Positions 1 through 7,952 of a stretch of 43,696 bases of DNA are shown piece by piece. A program made the position numbers and the translations under genes. The DNA is from Thermoplasmata archaeon (GTDB taxonomy: Archaea > Thermoplasmatota > Thermoplasmata > Lutacidiplasmatales > UBA184). The notes below the pieces were generated by a model, which was not told where the DNA came from, ran no database searches, and saw only the letters and a list, made by a program, of their open reading frames with translations. Within the stretch, counting starts at the first letter, position 1, and every line of letters starts with the position of its first letter. The stretch covers positions 1 to 43,696 of the forward strand of contig DAHVCH010000019.1 of assembly GCA_027314165.1 (NCBI GenBank), given 5' to 3'.

Positions 1-90
1 GTCCGGGGCATCGCGCAGCTCGGGCTCACCCGGACGGAGCTCGCCCAGGTCTTCTTCTCGAACGCCCACGACCTGCTGGGGGTCGGATAG
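1..90 (+). CDS. C-terminal end of an amidohydrolase-like protein (partial)
   Basis: The window opens inside an open frame that runs for 29 codons to a TAG at 88-90. The visible tail (GLTRTELAQVFFSNAHDLLG) looks like the last helices of metal-dependent amidohydrolases (amidohydrolase_2 / TatD-like TIM barrels), which often end in a phrase such as 'LGL..EEL..IF..NA..LLGL'. No catalytic residue is in view, so the family assignment rests on this tail alone. The gene body lies upstream of the window. The next gene on the same strand starts 340 bp further on, so it need not be co-transcribed. Confidence 0.5.
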   Translation, partial: VRGIAQLGLTRTELAQVFFSNAHDLLGVG

Positions 91-432
91 GCCCCTCGGA
101 CCCCCCGGCGACCGGCCGTCAGCAGGTATTTCCAGGCCGCGACGAGAATTGCTCAATCTTCTACGACGTTCTACACGCCCCGGCCGACCCCCACCGTGGC
201 AAACCCCGGCCCCAGAACCAGGCTGGTGGTCGCGTCAAGAGCGACAGAATCGAGACGGCTCCATTTGGCCATCCGGCCCCGGGTCCTTGCCGAGGCGGTA
301 CCCATTTCAGACCCGTCGAGCGCCGGCAGACTTGGAGGGTGTGGAGGTACAATGGCGGCCGCTCCGCCGAAGGCTAGAGTTCTCGGTCCTGGCGCTCGCC
401 ACTTCATGCGGTAGGAGCGACTCCAGGAACCG
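91..432. other. Intergenic stretch without a convincing gene
   Basis: Several short frames cross this stretch, but none has a recognisable protein and they overlap each other on both strands. Base composition is a little less G+C-rich around 140-180. I see no tRNA, no strong inverted repeat and no clear TATA box placed for the antitoxin-like gene at 433. Confidence 0.5.
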
Positions 433-675
433 ATGCCGAACGTGACCGTCACGATTCCGAAGGAGCTCCGCGCTGCGATGCGACGTCATCCTAGGATTGC
501 GTGGCCCGGGGTGTCTCGGCGGGCCTTTCGCCGCGAGCTCGACCGAAGGAAGATGTTGGACCGCCTGGTCGTGCGGGTGGAGCAGAGGGAGAGGGAGGGA
601 GCCATACCCGCTGGAGAGCCCCGTCGGATCAAGGTCCGCAATGCTCCGCAGGACGCGTCACATTCATCATCCTAG
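433..675 (+). CDS. VapB-like (ribbon-helix-helix) antitoxin, apparently orphan
   Basis: An 80-residue protein whose first ~45 residues match the pattern of archaeal VapB-type antitoxins. It has a short beta strand (NVTVTIPKEL), then a 'HPRI.W..V.RRAFRREL' helix pair like the 'HPEINWSEVAR.AI' signature of these proteins, and a basic, charged tail. In the family the N-terminus dimerises and binds the operator while the C-terminus blocks a PIN-domain toxin (VapC). No intact VapC follows. The expected toxin position holds only a short frame beginning with a PIN-like strand (see findings). The last ~30 residues do not look family-like, so the gene may itself be decaying. The family call is fairly good; whether it is functional is uncertain. 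Confidence 0.55.
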   Translation: MPNVTVTIPKELRAAMRRHPRIAWPGVSRRAFRRELDRRKMLDRLVVRVEQREREGAIPAGEPRRIKVRNAPQDASHSSS

Positions 676-929
676 ACGCAATGGGGTTCTCAACGCAGGC
701 TGTCACTCATGCTCCTCCTCGGGAAGATGGGGCGACTTTGAGCGACTCTCGAGAGAGAATGGGTTGCACCCCCATTTAGGTCTGCAACCCGCAGGCCGCA
801 TGGTCGCAGAACCCCACGGGCGTGCCGCCTCCCGGCCGCTTGGTCCCTCCCCAGGCGCTCTGGCCGGATGCGGAACTTGGACGCGATCGCCCAACGGATT
901 CATCTACCTGCACCACTCCCTCGGCTCCG

Positions 930-1913
930 ATGGGCGGGTCCGAGGGAAGGCGGGCGCTGGTGACCGGGATCACCGGGCAGGACGGGAGCTATCTCGCGGA
1001 ACAGCTGCTCGAGAAGGGGTACGAGGTCTACGGACTGGTCCGCCGCCTCTCGACCCCGAACACGCAGAACATCCACCACCTGCTCGAGCGGATCCATCTG
1101 GTCGACGGGGACCTTCACGACCAGGCTTCCCTCGAGAGCGCGCTGCGGACCGCTCAGCCTGACGAGATCTACAACCTGGCCGCCCAGAGCTTCGTAGGGG
1201 TCTCGTTCAACCAGCCGGTCGTGACCGGCGAGGTGACCGGCCTGGGTGCGGTGCGGCTGCTGGAGGCGATGCGCAACCGCGCGGACAAGGCGAGGTTCTA
1301 CCAGGCCTCCTCGAGCGAGATGTTCGGCAAGGTCCTGGAGACCCCCCAGACCGAGCGGACCGGGTTCTATCCCCGAAGCCCCTACGGGGTCGCGAAAGTG
1401 TACGCCTACTGGGCGTGCGTGAACTACCGCGAGAGCTACGGGCTCTACGTCTGCAACGGGATCCTCTACAACCACGAGTCGGAGCGGCGCGGGCTCGAGT
1501 TCGTGACCCGAAAGATCTCGGACGGCGTCGCGCGGATCAAGCTCGGGAAGGCGAAGAAGATCCGGCTCGGGACGCTCGATACCCGGCGGGACTGGGGGTA
1601 CGCCCCGGAGTACACCGATTTCATGTGGCGCACCATCCAGCAACCCTCCCCGGACGACTACATCGGCGCGACGGGGGAGTCGCACTCCGTCCGGGAGTTC
1701 GTCGAGCTCGCGTTCCGCACGATCGGGATCCCCGACTGGAAGGACTACGTGGAGCTCGACCCCCGGTTCGCCCGGCCGGCGGACGTGGACCATCTGCTGG
1801 GGGACCCGACCAAGGCGAAGGAGAAGCTCGGGTGGGTGGCGAAGGTGCGGTTCCCAGAGCTCGTGAAGATCATGGTCGAGGCTGACCTCCGGCGGCTCTC
1901 CGCCGAGCGCTGA
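930..1913 (+). CDS. gmd: GDP-mannose 4,6-dehydratase
   Basis: A cytoplasmic short-chain dehydrogenase/reductase of 327 residues, within the usual range for this enzyme. It converts GDP-D-mannose to GDP-4-keto-6-deoxy-D-mannose, the precursor of GDP-fucose, GDP-rhamnose or GDP-perosamine. The NADP-binding motif GITGQDG is at residues 13-19. The catalytic set is readable: Ser128 and Glu130 in ASSSEMFG (Ser replaces the commoner Thr), Tyr152 and Lys156 in YGVAK. The family signature 'YNHES.RRG..FVTRKI' follows, and further on 'LDTRRDWGYAPEY'. The frame is open back to 822, but homology begins right after the ATG at 930, so the shorter start is used. It opens the glycan island. No partner reductase, epimerase or aminotransferase that would use its product lies in the window. 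Confidence 0.95.
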   Translation: MGGSEGRRALVTGITGQDGSYLAEQLLEKGYEVYGLVRRLSTPNTQNIHHLLERIHLVDGDLHDQASLESALRTAQPDEIYNLAAQSFVGVSFNQPVVTGEVTGLGAVRLLEAMRNRADKARFYQASSSEMFGKVLETPQTERTGFYPRSPYGVAKVYAYWACVNYRESYGLYVCNGILYNHESERRGLEFVTRKISDGVARIKLGKAKKIRLGTLDTRRDWGYAPEYTDFMWRTIQQPSPDDYIGATGESHSVREFVELAFRTIGIPDWKDYVELDPRFARPADVDHLLGDPTKAKEKLGWVAKVRFPELVKIMVEADLRRLSAER

Positions 1914-2013
1914 TCCTCACCGGCACCCCCCGCCTCCCCCCTCCCCAGTCGCCTCGCGGCCTTGTCGGGCGGGCCCAGGTTCATCCCCCAGGGAAGCTCC
2001 TGGCTCATCTCCG

Positions 2014-2970
2014 ATGGAGGGGACGAGCCAGCTGCGGGACACCGGCACGGTGGCGCTGCTCGCGGCCGTCCTGGTGCTCCCGCTCTACTTCGAGCTCCAG
2101 CCGCAGCCGGCGTCCCCATGGGTGCTCACCGCAGCGACGCTCGCGGTCCCGCTCATCGTGGCCAAGGGCGTGCGTTCCCCCAAGCCGTGGCTCGTCCCGG
2201 TCCTGGGGATCGGATGCGGCGCGTTCGCGGTGTTCTCGATCCTGACCGGCTTCGGGAACCTGCTCACGGACGAGCCGTGGACCACCCCCCGGTTCGTCGG
2301 ACTCGCGCTCTCGGGGCAGGACCTCTACACGACCCAGCTCACCTTCTGGCACGACAGGATGGGGGTCCAGGTCTACTCCGCCTCGTACTACGTCTACCTC
2401 CCGTTGCTGACGTTCGTCCAGGTCCCCTACCTCGACTATCGGTGGTTCTCCTTGGCCCTCTGGGGAGCCGTGGTCTACCTCCTCAGGAACCGGTACTACG
2501 GGGCGATCGCCATGGCCTGCCCGTATCCGGCGCTCATGGCGGCCAACGGGTTCAACGACTTCGTCCCGCTGATCCTGCTGACCTTCGCCCTGGTCCTCCC
2601 CCAAGGGTGGCCCCGTCGGGTCGCGGAGATCCTCGCCCTTGGTGTGAAGCAGTTCGCGAACGTCCTGCTGTTCGGCTACTACCTGGCGAAGAAGGACTAC
2701 CTCGCCGCGCTGCGGACGGTCGTGGTCACCTTGGTCATCCTGCTTCCGTTCCTCCTCTGGGACTGGAAGGCCGTGGTCTGCGCGACCGTGCTCTACCACC
2801 CGCCCTCCTGCTCCGGTCCCGCGATGGAGACCGTATGGTGGGCGTTCATCCGGATCAACTACGGGATCTACGTGGTCTGGGTCGCGGCCATGTTCCACCA
2901 GCAGCTCCTGCCGTGGGCCACGCGGATCCTCGCCAAGGTGGCCCCGTTCGGGAGGGGCCCCTCGACCTAG
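2014..2970 (+). CDS. GT-C-type membrane glycosyltransferase (GT87/DUF2029-like)
   Basis: A 318-residue polytopic membrane protein with about eight to nine hydrophobic segments. After the second or third span it has an exterior-loop motif 'GQDLYTTQLTFWHDRMG', resembling the first-loop acidic region of GT-C transferases such as GT87/DUF2029 and polyprenol-phosphate-mannose-dependent enzymes. 'YYVYLPLLTF' and 'NGFNDFVPLILL' further on also fit. Such enzymes take a sugar from a polyprenyl-phosphate donor and transfer it outside the membrane. The protein lies 100 bp after gmd on the same strand, after a C-rich pyrimidine tract, and before the minus-strand Rieske gene, with which it overlaps by 4 bp tail to tail. 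Substrate cannot be read from sequence. The GT-C class is an inference from topology and motif resemblance. Confidence 0.6.
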   Translation: MEGTSQLRDTGTVALLAAVLVLPLYFELQPQPASPWVLTAATLAVPLIVAKGVRSPKPWLVPVLGIGCGAFAVFSILTGFGNLLTDEPWTTPRFVGLALSGQDLYTTQLTFWHDRMGVQVYSASYYVYLPLLTFVQVPYLDYRWFSLALWGAVVYLLRNRYYGAIAMACPYPALMAANGFNDFVPLILLTFALVLPQGWPRRVAEILALGVKQFANVLLFGYYLAKKDYLAALRTVVVTLVILLPFLLWDWKAVVCATVLYHPPSCSGPAMETVWWAFIRINYGIYVVWVAAMFHQQLLPWATRILAKVAPFGRGPST

Positions 2971-3290
2971 GGGATGTCGACCTCGATCGACCCGTCCTGC
3001 ACCCTGGCAGGATAGATCGTCAGCTCGCGGGTCTTCATGGCCCCGTAGGGCCCCTGAAGGACGATCCCGCTCTTGATGTCGAAGACCGACCCGTGCCGGG
3101 GGCAGGTGAGGCGGTTCCCCTGCAGCTTCCCTTCGACGAGCGGTCCCTGGGAATGGGTGCATCGGGCGGCCGTCGCGTACACCTGTTCCATGTGGTGGAG
3201 CAGGAGCACCGGGTGGCCCTCGACCAAGACCTCCTTCTTCGACCCCGGAGGAAGGTCCTGCACGCCGACGCCCGTAGCTCTCCAGGTCAC
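2967..3290 (-). CDS. Small Rieske [2Fe-2S] protein
   Basis: A 107-residue soluble single-domain Rieske protein. The cluster ligands are clear: Cys44-Thr-His46 and Cys63-Pro-x-His66, separated by 16 residues. The fold continues with 'GSVFDIKSG' and a 'GP' loop typical of ferredoxin-like Rieske proteins (BphF/NirD type). Such proteins shuttle single electrons to an oxygenase or reductase, or serve as a redox subunit. No oxygenase, nitrite reductase or cytochrome partner lies nearby, so the partner is unknown. The start is GTG at 3290. A TATA-like box centred near 3318 on the minus strand lies about 26-28 bases upstream, pointing to a leaderless mRNA. It sits between glycosyltransferase genes but has its own promoter and orientation. 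Confidence 0.88.
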   Translation of the reverse strand: MTWRATGVGVQDLPPGSKKEVLVEGHPVLLLHHMEQVYATAARCTHSQGPLVEGKLQGNRLTCPRHGSVFDIKSGIVLQGPYGAMKTRELTIYPARVQDGSIEVDIP

Positions 3291-3313
3291 GGAGGGGGGC
3301 GACGCGGCCCCGC

Positions 3314-3323
3314 AGATAAATCC
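3314..3323 (-). promoter_or_regulatory. TATA-like box of the Rieske gene
   Basis: On the minus strand this reads GGATTTATCT, an A+T patch in otherwise G+C-rich DNA. Its centre is about 28 bases before the GTG start at 3290, the distance expected if transcription starts at or next to the start codon (leaderless). Confidence 0.5.
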
Positions 3324-3399
3324 GTCGAGCGCAACGGCGAGCGTTCCGGCGATGCCGCGCGCTACCGCGGGAGGGAGAGCCCGCGCACCGAACGGAAGT

Positions 3400-4311
3400 T
3401 CAGTCCCGTGCGGTCATGCCTTCGTTGAACGCCCCGCCGGTCGGGTACCCCTGGGCAGGGACCCGCGTCGTCCGCGCGTGGGGGCGTGGAAGCTCGGAGG
3501 ACTTCTCGAAACGAAGGAGCTGGGCGTCGTTCCTCGTGATCTGACCGTAGCGGAGGAGCTCCTCGAGGAAGTTCGGGATGTAGACATCGGGCCGGATCAC
3601 GATCTTCGACCTGCCGGCCCGCCGGTCGCCCATCCGGAAAGGCACCTCGCGGAGCCTGGCGTTCGGGTGCTTCGCGAGAACGTAGAGGAGCATCTTGTAC
3701 TTCGCGATGGACGGGTCCAGCCCATCGGCGAGGTGGCGGCGGACCATGAAGAACCCCGAGACCGGGTCCGTGGTGCGACGCGCGGCGGGGATGAGGAGCT
3801 GCGAGAGCAGAAGCGCGGAGCGGCTGATGACCCCTCGGAAAGGGGACCAGTCGTTCACGCCCTCGTGGGTGTACCTTGAGGCGACGACCACGTCGACGTC
3901 CTGGGAGGCCGCGGCCGTGATGCGGCGGAGCGCCTCCAAGGGGTGCTGCCCGTCCACGTCCATCTTGCTGACCCAGGGGTTGGACGCAAGCTGGCACCCG
4001 ACGATCTCCGCGTTGGCGGGCCCGCGAGCCTGGTCCCGCTCCACGATCCGCACGTCGAAGTCGTGGGGCATCGAAGCGTAGGAACGAAGGGCCTCCCGGG
4101 TCCCATCCTTGCTCCCGTCGTCCACGAACAGGACCTCGGTGACCACGCTGGAAGCGGAGGGCTTCAGCGCGGAGTCGAGCGCCTTCAGGAACTTGGGTAT
4201 CGACTCGGCTTCGTTGAGGACGGGGACCACGAGCGAAACGTGCTCAAGCGGGCGACCTGCGGCTCCTGCCTTGGTGGCAGGGGGGGCGCCCACCGCTACG
4301 TCCTCGCTCAC
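3400..4311 (-). CDS. GT2 glycosyltransferase, dolichol-phosphate-mannose-synthase type
   Basis: A 303-residue GT-A fold transferase. The N-terminal strand 'SLVVPVLNEAESI' and 'VLFVDDGSKDGT' bind the nucleotide sugar. 'MDVDGQHP' around residue 117 supplies the metal-binding Asp motif. 'ASRYTHEG' and 'DPVSGFFMVRR' are the conserved acceptor-side segments of Dpm1-type enzymes. No C-terminal membrane spans are present, so it resembles the short, Dpm1-only type, which moves mannose or glucose from a nucleotide to polyprenyl phosphate on the cytoplasmic face. That product would feed the GT-C-like membrane proteins in this island. The start is GTG at 4311, with a TATA-like box about 40 bases upstream. 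The C-terminal ~40 residues are not conserved in type. The donor sugar is not readable. Confidence 0.85.
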   Translation of the reverse strand: MSEDVAVGAPPATKAGAAGRPLEHVSLVVPVLNEAESIPKFLKALDSALKPSASSVVTEVLFVDDGSKDGTREALRSYASMPHDFDVRIVERDQARGPANAEIVGCQLASNPWVSKMDVDGQHPLEALRRITAAASQDVDVVVASRYTHEGVNDWSPFRGVISRSALLLSQLLIPAARRTTDPVSGFFMVRRHLADGLDPSIAKYKMLLYVLAKHPNARLREVPFRMGDRRAGRSKIVIRPDVYIPNFLEELLRYGQITRNDAQLLRFEKSSELPRPHARTTRVPAQGYPTGGAFNEGMTARD

Positions 4312-4347
4312 CCTCTCAACCGTCCCTGAGAAATCCCCATCGATCGT

Positions 4348-4356
4348 CTATTGGAC
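4348..4356 (-). promoter_or_regulatory. TATA-like box for the GT2 gene at 4311
   Basis: The minus strand reads CCAATAGAC. The centre is about 40 bases before the GTG, which would give a leader of about 14 bases. A near-identical CCAATAGTC precedes the cupin gene. Confidence 0.4.
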
Positions 4357-4412
4357 CAAGGACCGTACGTCTCTGAGCTCGTGGCCTTCCGCCGAGGAGA
4401 CGGCGGGCCCGT

Positions 4413-4447
4413 CCTTTTAACTAGCCCTTGCCGGTGGTTGATAAGCC
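4413..4447 (+). promoter_or_regulatory. A+T-rich promoter candidates for the GT4 gene
   Basis: Two TATA-like elements sit in the divergent gap: CCTTTTAACT (4413-4422) and GTTGATAAGCC (4437-4447). The second would place the transcript start near 4469, upstream of the ATG at 4521. I cannot say which is used. Confidence 0.4.
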
Positions 4448-4520
4448 TTAGCCTTCCATCGGGTTGACGGCGCGCTGGAAGGGGCCGGCATCCTCTCTCG
4501 CGCGGAACGAGCACAAAGCC

Positions 4521-5639
4521 ATGGAACGAGGGGCCGATGCCACCAAGGACAAGGGCCGGGCACCCTCCGGGCTCCTGTTCCTCAACAACTACACGCGCAC
4601 GGGTATCGGGGACTTCGGGCTGAACCTGATCGAGACGCTGAAAGGTCAGGGCGTCTCGGTGCAGGTCGAGGAGACGGGACTCTCCTGGAAGGGCTTCTTC
4701 CCCCAGCTTCGCAAGGCCCGTTCCTGGGACGGGCCCTTCATCGCCAACCTCGGACTGACCTCCTGGGGAACCTCCGGCGTCCGGAACCTCTTGGGCTTCC
4801 TCTCGCTCGGACGGTCGGCGCGCCACCGGCGGACGGTGGTCGTCCTCCACAACCTCATCGAGATCATCGAGCCCAAGGACGCCGGCTACCGCGTGGGATG
4901 GGTCAAGACCGTCGGCGCGCACCGGGCCGTCCGCTTCCTGCGCGCGGCCAACCTGGTCGTCCTCAGCCCGCGGATGCAGACCCTTCTCAAGGAGAAGTAC
5001 GGCATGGACGCCCTCTGCCTGGTCTCTCCATGCAAGGTCCTCCCCGTCCGGCCGAGCCCGCCGAGGAGCCGGCCGCGGGTGGCCTCCCTGGGGTACCTTG
5101 CCCCGTACAAGGGGGTGGACATCTTCCTCTCGGTGGCGGAGGCGATGGGGGAGAAGGCGGAGTTCGTGCTGATCGGGGGCGCGCACCGGGTCCTTTCCCA
5201 GGACCCCAAGGTCGCCACCTGGTTCCAGGGGGTCCGTGCGCGTGCCGAGAAGGCCGGGGTGCGCCTGACCGGCTACCTCGAGGAGACCCGGATGAACGAG
5301 ACCCTGCAGGGGTGCTCCCTTGCACTCCTGCCGTACACGTCGACCAGCGGGGCCAGCGCGAGCTTCTCCACGCTCGCCGCGGCCGGGATACCGGTCATCG
5401 CCAGCGCCCTTCCCGAGTTCGAGCTCGTCCACGAGAAAGGGGCCGGCGTGGTCCTCGTCCCACCTCGTCCCGAGGAATTCCTCGCGGCGGTCCGCCGCCT
5501 CCTGGCGGACCCTCAGGAATTGTCCCGTCTGGCTTCGCTTCAACGAGCCTTCGCCCAGAAATACAGCTGGGGCGCGTTCGCGCAGCAGCTGCTCGACGCG
5601 ACCGGCCCTGGGGCGTCTTCCGAGGACAAGGAGCGATGA
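4521..5639 (+). CDS. GT4 family glycosyltransferase
   Basis: A GT-B fold transferase of 372 residues from the ATG at 4521. The frame is also open from a TTG at 4464, which would add 19 residues; the ATG is preferred because homology begins at 'LLFLNNYTRTGIGDFGLNL', the glycine-rich acceptor-side loop of GT4 enzymes. The C-terminal nucleotide-sugar half shows 'ASLGYLAPYKGVD', 'FVLIGG', 'GVRLTGYLEE', 'LLPYTSTSGASASFS' and 'AAAGIPVIAS'. The usual E-x7-E pair is not intact: the segment reads S-GASASFS-TLAAAG, so catalysis may use a variant site. It is the first of three plus-strand genes (two GT4, then FkbM) with no reverse-strand gene between them. It probably acts on the cytoplasmic face, adding a sugar to a lipid-linked glycan. 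Confidence 0.85.
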   Translation: MERGADATKDKGRAPSGLLFLNNYTRTGIGDFGLNLIETLKGQGVSVQVEETGLSWKGFFPQLRKARSWDGPFIANLGLTSWGTSGVRNLLGFLSLGRSARHRRTVVVLHNLIEIIEPKDAGYRVGWVKTVGAHRAVRFLRAANLVVLSPRMQTLLKEKYGMDALCLVSPCKVLPVRPSPPRSRPRVASLGYLAPYKGVDIFLSVAEAMGEKAEFVLIGGAHRVLSQDPKVATWFQGVRARAEKAGVRLTGYLEETRMNETLQGCSLALLPYTSTSGASASFSTLAAAGIPVIASALPEFELVHEKGAGVVLVPPRPEEFLAAVRRLLADPQELSRLASLQRAFAQKYSWGAFAQQLLDATGPGASSEDKER

Positions 5640-5826
5640 GCCGACCCTTGCCCTCCTCCCTCCGAGCGGTGACCGGAAGATCGGGGCCCTCGGCGGTGCT
5701 CGAGGGCCCCGCCTCCGAGGGACGGGGGCGGGCGTTGCCCGACGGTGTCAAGTACGCCCTGACTCCCTTCGGACCGGGACCAGGACCGGGGGAGGCTCCC
5801 CCCCGGGCAGGGGCAGAGGATCGAAC

Positions 5827-6900
5827 ATGAAGATCTGCCTCATGTCCTCCCACCTGGGCGATCCGCGGAGCGGAGGGACCCGGTTCAACCTCTCTCTGGC
5901 CCGGGGGCTGACGAAGCTGGGTACCCAGGTCACTCTCGTCGCCCTCCGCGCGACCGCAGAGGCGAAGCGGGCAGTGGAAGGCATGGGGGCGACGCTGGTG
6001 GCCGGGCAGATCGTGAACGGCGAGGTGGGCTTCGGGCCCCTTGCGCTCACCCGAAGTCCGCGGACGGGGAGGAAGGTCGGCCTCCTGGCCAAGACCGTCA
6101 AGGACGCGGACTGGAAGGTGCTGGTCTCGGACGATTCGATCCCCTGTGCCGAGGAACTGGAAGGCGACCGCCTCGCGTACATCTGCAACGGGGCGTTCCC
6201 CCTGCTCTTCTTCTCGCGGGACTTCATGCGCACCTCGAAGTTCGTCAAACGGGTGCTCTCGATGGACGCCTCCGGCACCATCCGACGGAACGCCGGTCAC
6301 CTCGGACGGTTCCGGCACCTCATCGGGAACGGCAAGACCTGCTGCTCGATCGCGAGCTTCGTCTACGGGGTGCCTTTCACCGGCGTCGTCCACCCCCCCG
6401 TGGATACCCACGCATTCTGTCCCCCCTCCTCGGCGCCCTCCGGGGAGTACGTGCTCGCCCTGGCCCGCAACCTTTCCGAGAGCGGGATGGAGCTCCTCGA
6501 CGCCCTCGCCCGACGGGTCCCGCTGAAGGTCGTGGGGGGAGCGCAGGTCGCCGGGGCAGATTGCCGAGGCATGGTGTCGGACGCCGAGCTCATCCGGCTC
6601 TATCAGAACGCAAGGTTCCTCGCGTTCCAACCCGTCTCCGAGTACTTCGGTTACGCCATCGCGGAGGCGATGGCGTGCGGCACACCCTCCCTCGCCTTCG
6701 ACTGCTGCGGCCCTTCCGAACAGGTCCAGAACGAGGTCAACGGGTGGTTGGTGCGGGGCACCCCCGAGTTCCTTGACCGTGCGGGCGAGCAGTTCAAGCG
6801 CGAGACCTCCGCCGACATGCGACGGGCGTGCGTCGCGGCGGCCGAGCGGTTCAGCCTCGAGTCCGAGGCGCGTACCCTCCTAGGGATCCTTGGAACCTGA
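5827..6900 (+). CDS. GT4 family glycosyltransferase
   Basis: A 357-residue GT-B transferase. The N-terminus 'MKICLMSSHLGDPRSGGTRFNLSLARGL' is the typical GT4 start, so the ATG at 5827 is used although the frame is open to 5320. The C-terminal half carries 'ALARNLSESGMELL', then the canonical E-x7-E in 'EYFGYAIAEAMACGTPSLAF', and 'NGWLV'. A GAGG lies nine bases before the ATG. A short frame (5636-5830) fills the 187-bp gap from the preceding gene and touches both by ATGA overlaps (see findings). The FkbM gene follows 16 bp after the stop. Role: addition of a sugar to a cell-surface glycan precursor. Donor and acceptor are unknown. Confidence 0.88.
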   Translation: MKICLMSSHLGDPRSGGTRFNLSLARGLTKLGTQVTLVALRATAEAKRAVEGMGATLVAGQIVNGEVGFGPLALTRSPRTGRKVGLLAKTVKDADWKVLVSDDSIPCAEELEGDRLAYICNGAFPLLFFSRDFMRTSKFVKRVLSMDASGTIRRNAGHLGRFRHLIGNGKTCCSIASFVYGVPFTGVVHPPVDTHAFCPPSSAPSGEYVLALARNLSESGMELLDALARRVPLKVVGGAQVAGADCRGMVSDAELIRLYQNARFLAFQPVSEYFGYAIAEAMACGTPSLAFDCCGPSEQVQNEVNGWLVRGTPEFLDRAGEQFKRETSADMRRACVAAAERFSLESEARTLLGILGT

Positions 6901-6916
6901 CCCTCGAGGACGGAAG

Positions 6917-7765
6917 ATGGCCATGGCCGAGCTCGGGAACCGCGGCGGGGAAGGACTGCCCCTTCTGAGCCTCGTCGACCACCTGGAGCTCCGCCCGTGG
7001 CCAGACCCCTGCTTCTTCTACGACAGGGCCGCCGTCCTCCAGGTGTTCGTCGCGAACGTCTACCGGGAGATCCTGGACGGGCTTTCGCCCGGTGACGCCG
7101 TCCTCGACTGCGGGGCGAACATCGGATGTTTCACGATCGCCGCCTCCTACAGGGTCGGTCCGCGGGGGACCGTGATCGCGGTCGAGCCGGAGCCGGCGAA
7201 CCTGGCGACCCTGCGCGCGAACATCCGAGCGCTTGGCCTCGACAACGTGACGGTGGTCCCCAAGGCGCTCTCGGGCGAGGCCGGTCGGACGGTGAGGATC
7301 TCCGGTTCCGGGATGTTCGCTCACGTGAGCGAACAAGGGTCGAACGTCGAGACCACCTCGCTGGCGGAGATCGCGAGGGGGCTCGGTGACCGACCCATCG
7401 CGGGCCTCAAGATGGACATCGAGGGCTCCGAGCTGCCCGCCCTCCAGGCTCCGGACGCGGGAGCGGTCCTTCGACGAACGGAGCGCTTCGGGGTCGAGGT
7501 CCAGGGGATATCCGAGGAGCGGACCATGCGGGAGCTCCTCGCCCGCGCGGGCTTTGCCCGCACGTGGGTCACCAAGGAGTACGCGTTCCTCCCCCGAGCG
7601 GCCCTGCGAGTCCTTCGCCACCCCTCGCTCCCCTTCCGGCTCTACGGGGACCATGTGGGAGAATTGGTGGACCGGCTCATGCGAGGCTTCACCGGCACCG
7701 TGAGACCGGACCCCACCTCCGAGCAGGGCTTCGTCTCCCAGCTCATCATGGCGCAACGGTCCTGA
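6917..7765 (+). CDS. FkbM family SAM-dependent methyltransferase
   Basis: A class I methyltransferase of 282 residues. Motif I is 'VLDCGANIGCFT' (about 62-73), the acidic SAM-ribose motif is 'VIAVEPEP', and the FkbM hallmark 'LKMDIEGSE' follows around 165. FkbM enzymes O-methylate sugars or polyketide hydroxyls, and in archaeal and bacterial glycan clusters they usually cap or decorate sugar residues. The ATG at 6917 is preferred. A TTG at 6890 would overlap the preceding gene by 11 bases. A GAGGACGGAAG purine stretch precedes the ATG. It is the third gene of the plus-strand GT4-GT4-FkbM run. A 187-bp gap separates it from the first DUF2079 gene. Confidence 0.9.
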   Translation: MAMAELGNRGGEGLPLLSLVDHLELRPWPDPCFFYDRAAVLQVFVANVYREILDGLSPGDAVLDCGANIGCFTIAASYRVGPRGTVIAVEPEPANLATLRANIRALGLDNVTVVPKALSGEAGRTVRISGSGMFAHVSEQGSNVETTSLAEIARGLGDRPIAGLKMDIEGSELPALQAPDAGAVLRRTERFGVEVQGISEERTMRELLARAGFARTWVTKEYAFLPRAALRVLRHPSLPFRLYGDHVGELVDRLMRGFTGTVRPDPTSEQGFVSQLIMAQRS

Positions 7766-7952
7766 GGGACCGGCCGTAAGCTCTCCCTTGCGACGATCGG
7801 TCCGGGTGAGCGCTCGCCGTTCCTCTCACCCCGAGGTCTACGATCCCGTCCCCGATGCCGGCTCTTCGACCGGCCGCCCCTGGGCCAGGTGACGGCAGCA
7901 CGGTGGCCTTCGAGCGTGGCTTCAAGTCTCCGAGGGCTAAGGGCCTACAGAG

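Noticed and set aside
149-445. 98-codon frame at the left end
   Set aside because: Arg/Pro-rich with overlapping frames on both strands, no motif and no promoter.
900-1793. 297-codon minus-strand frame over gmd
   Set aside because: Shadow of gmd, no recognisable protein.
2005-3162. 385-codon minus-strand frame over the GT-C gene
   Set aside because: Highly charged shadow sequence; the membrane protein on the plus strand and the Rieske gene explain the region.
5320-5826. N-terminal extension of the second GT4 protein
   Set aside because: It would overlap the first GT4 gene for over 300 bases. GT4 homology begins at the ATG at 5827.
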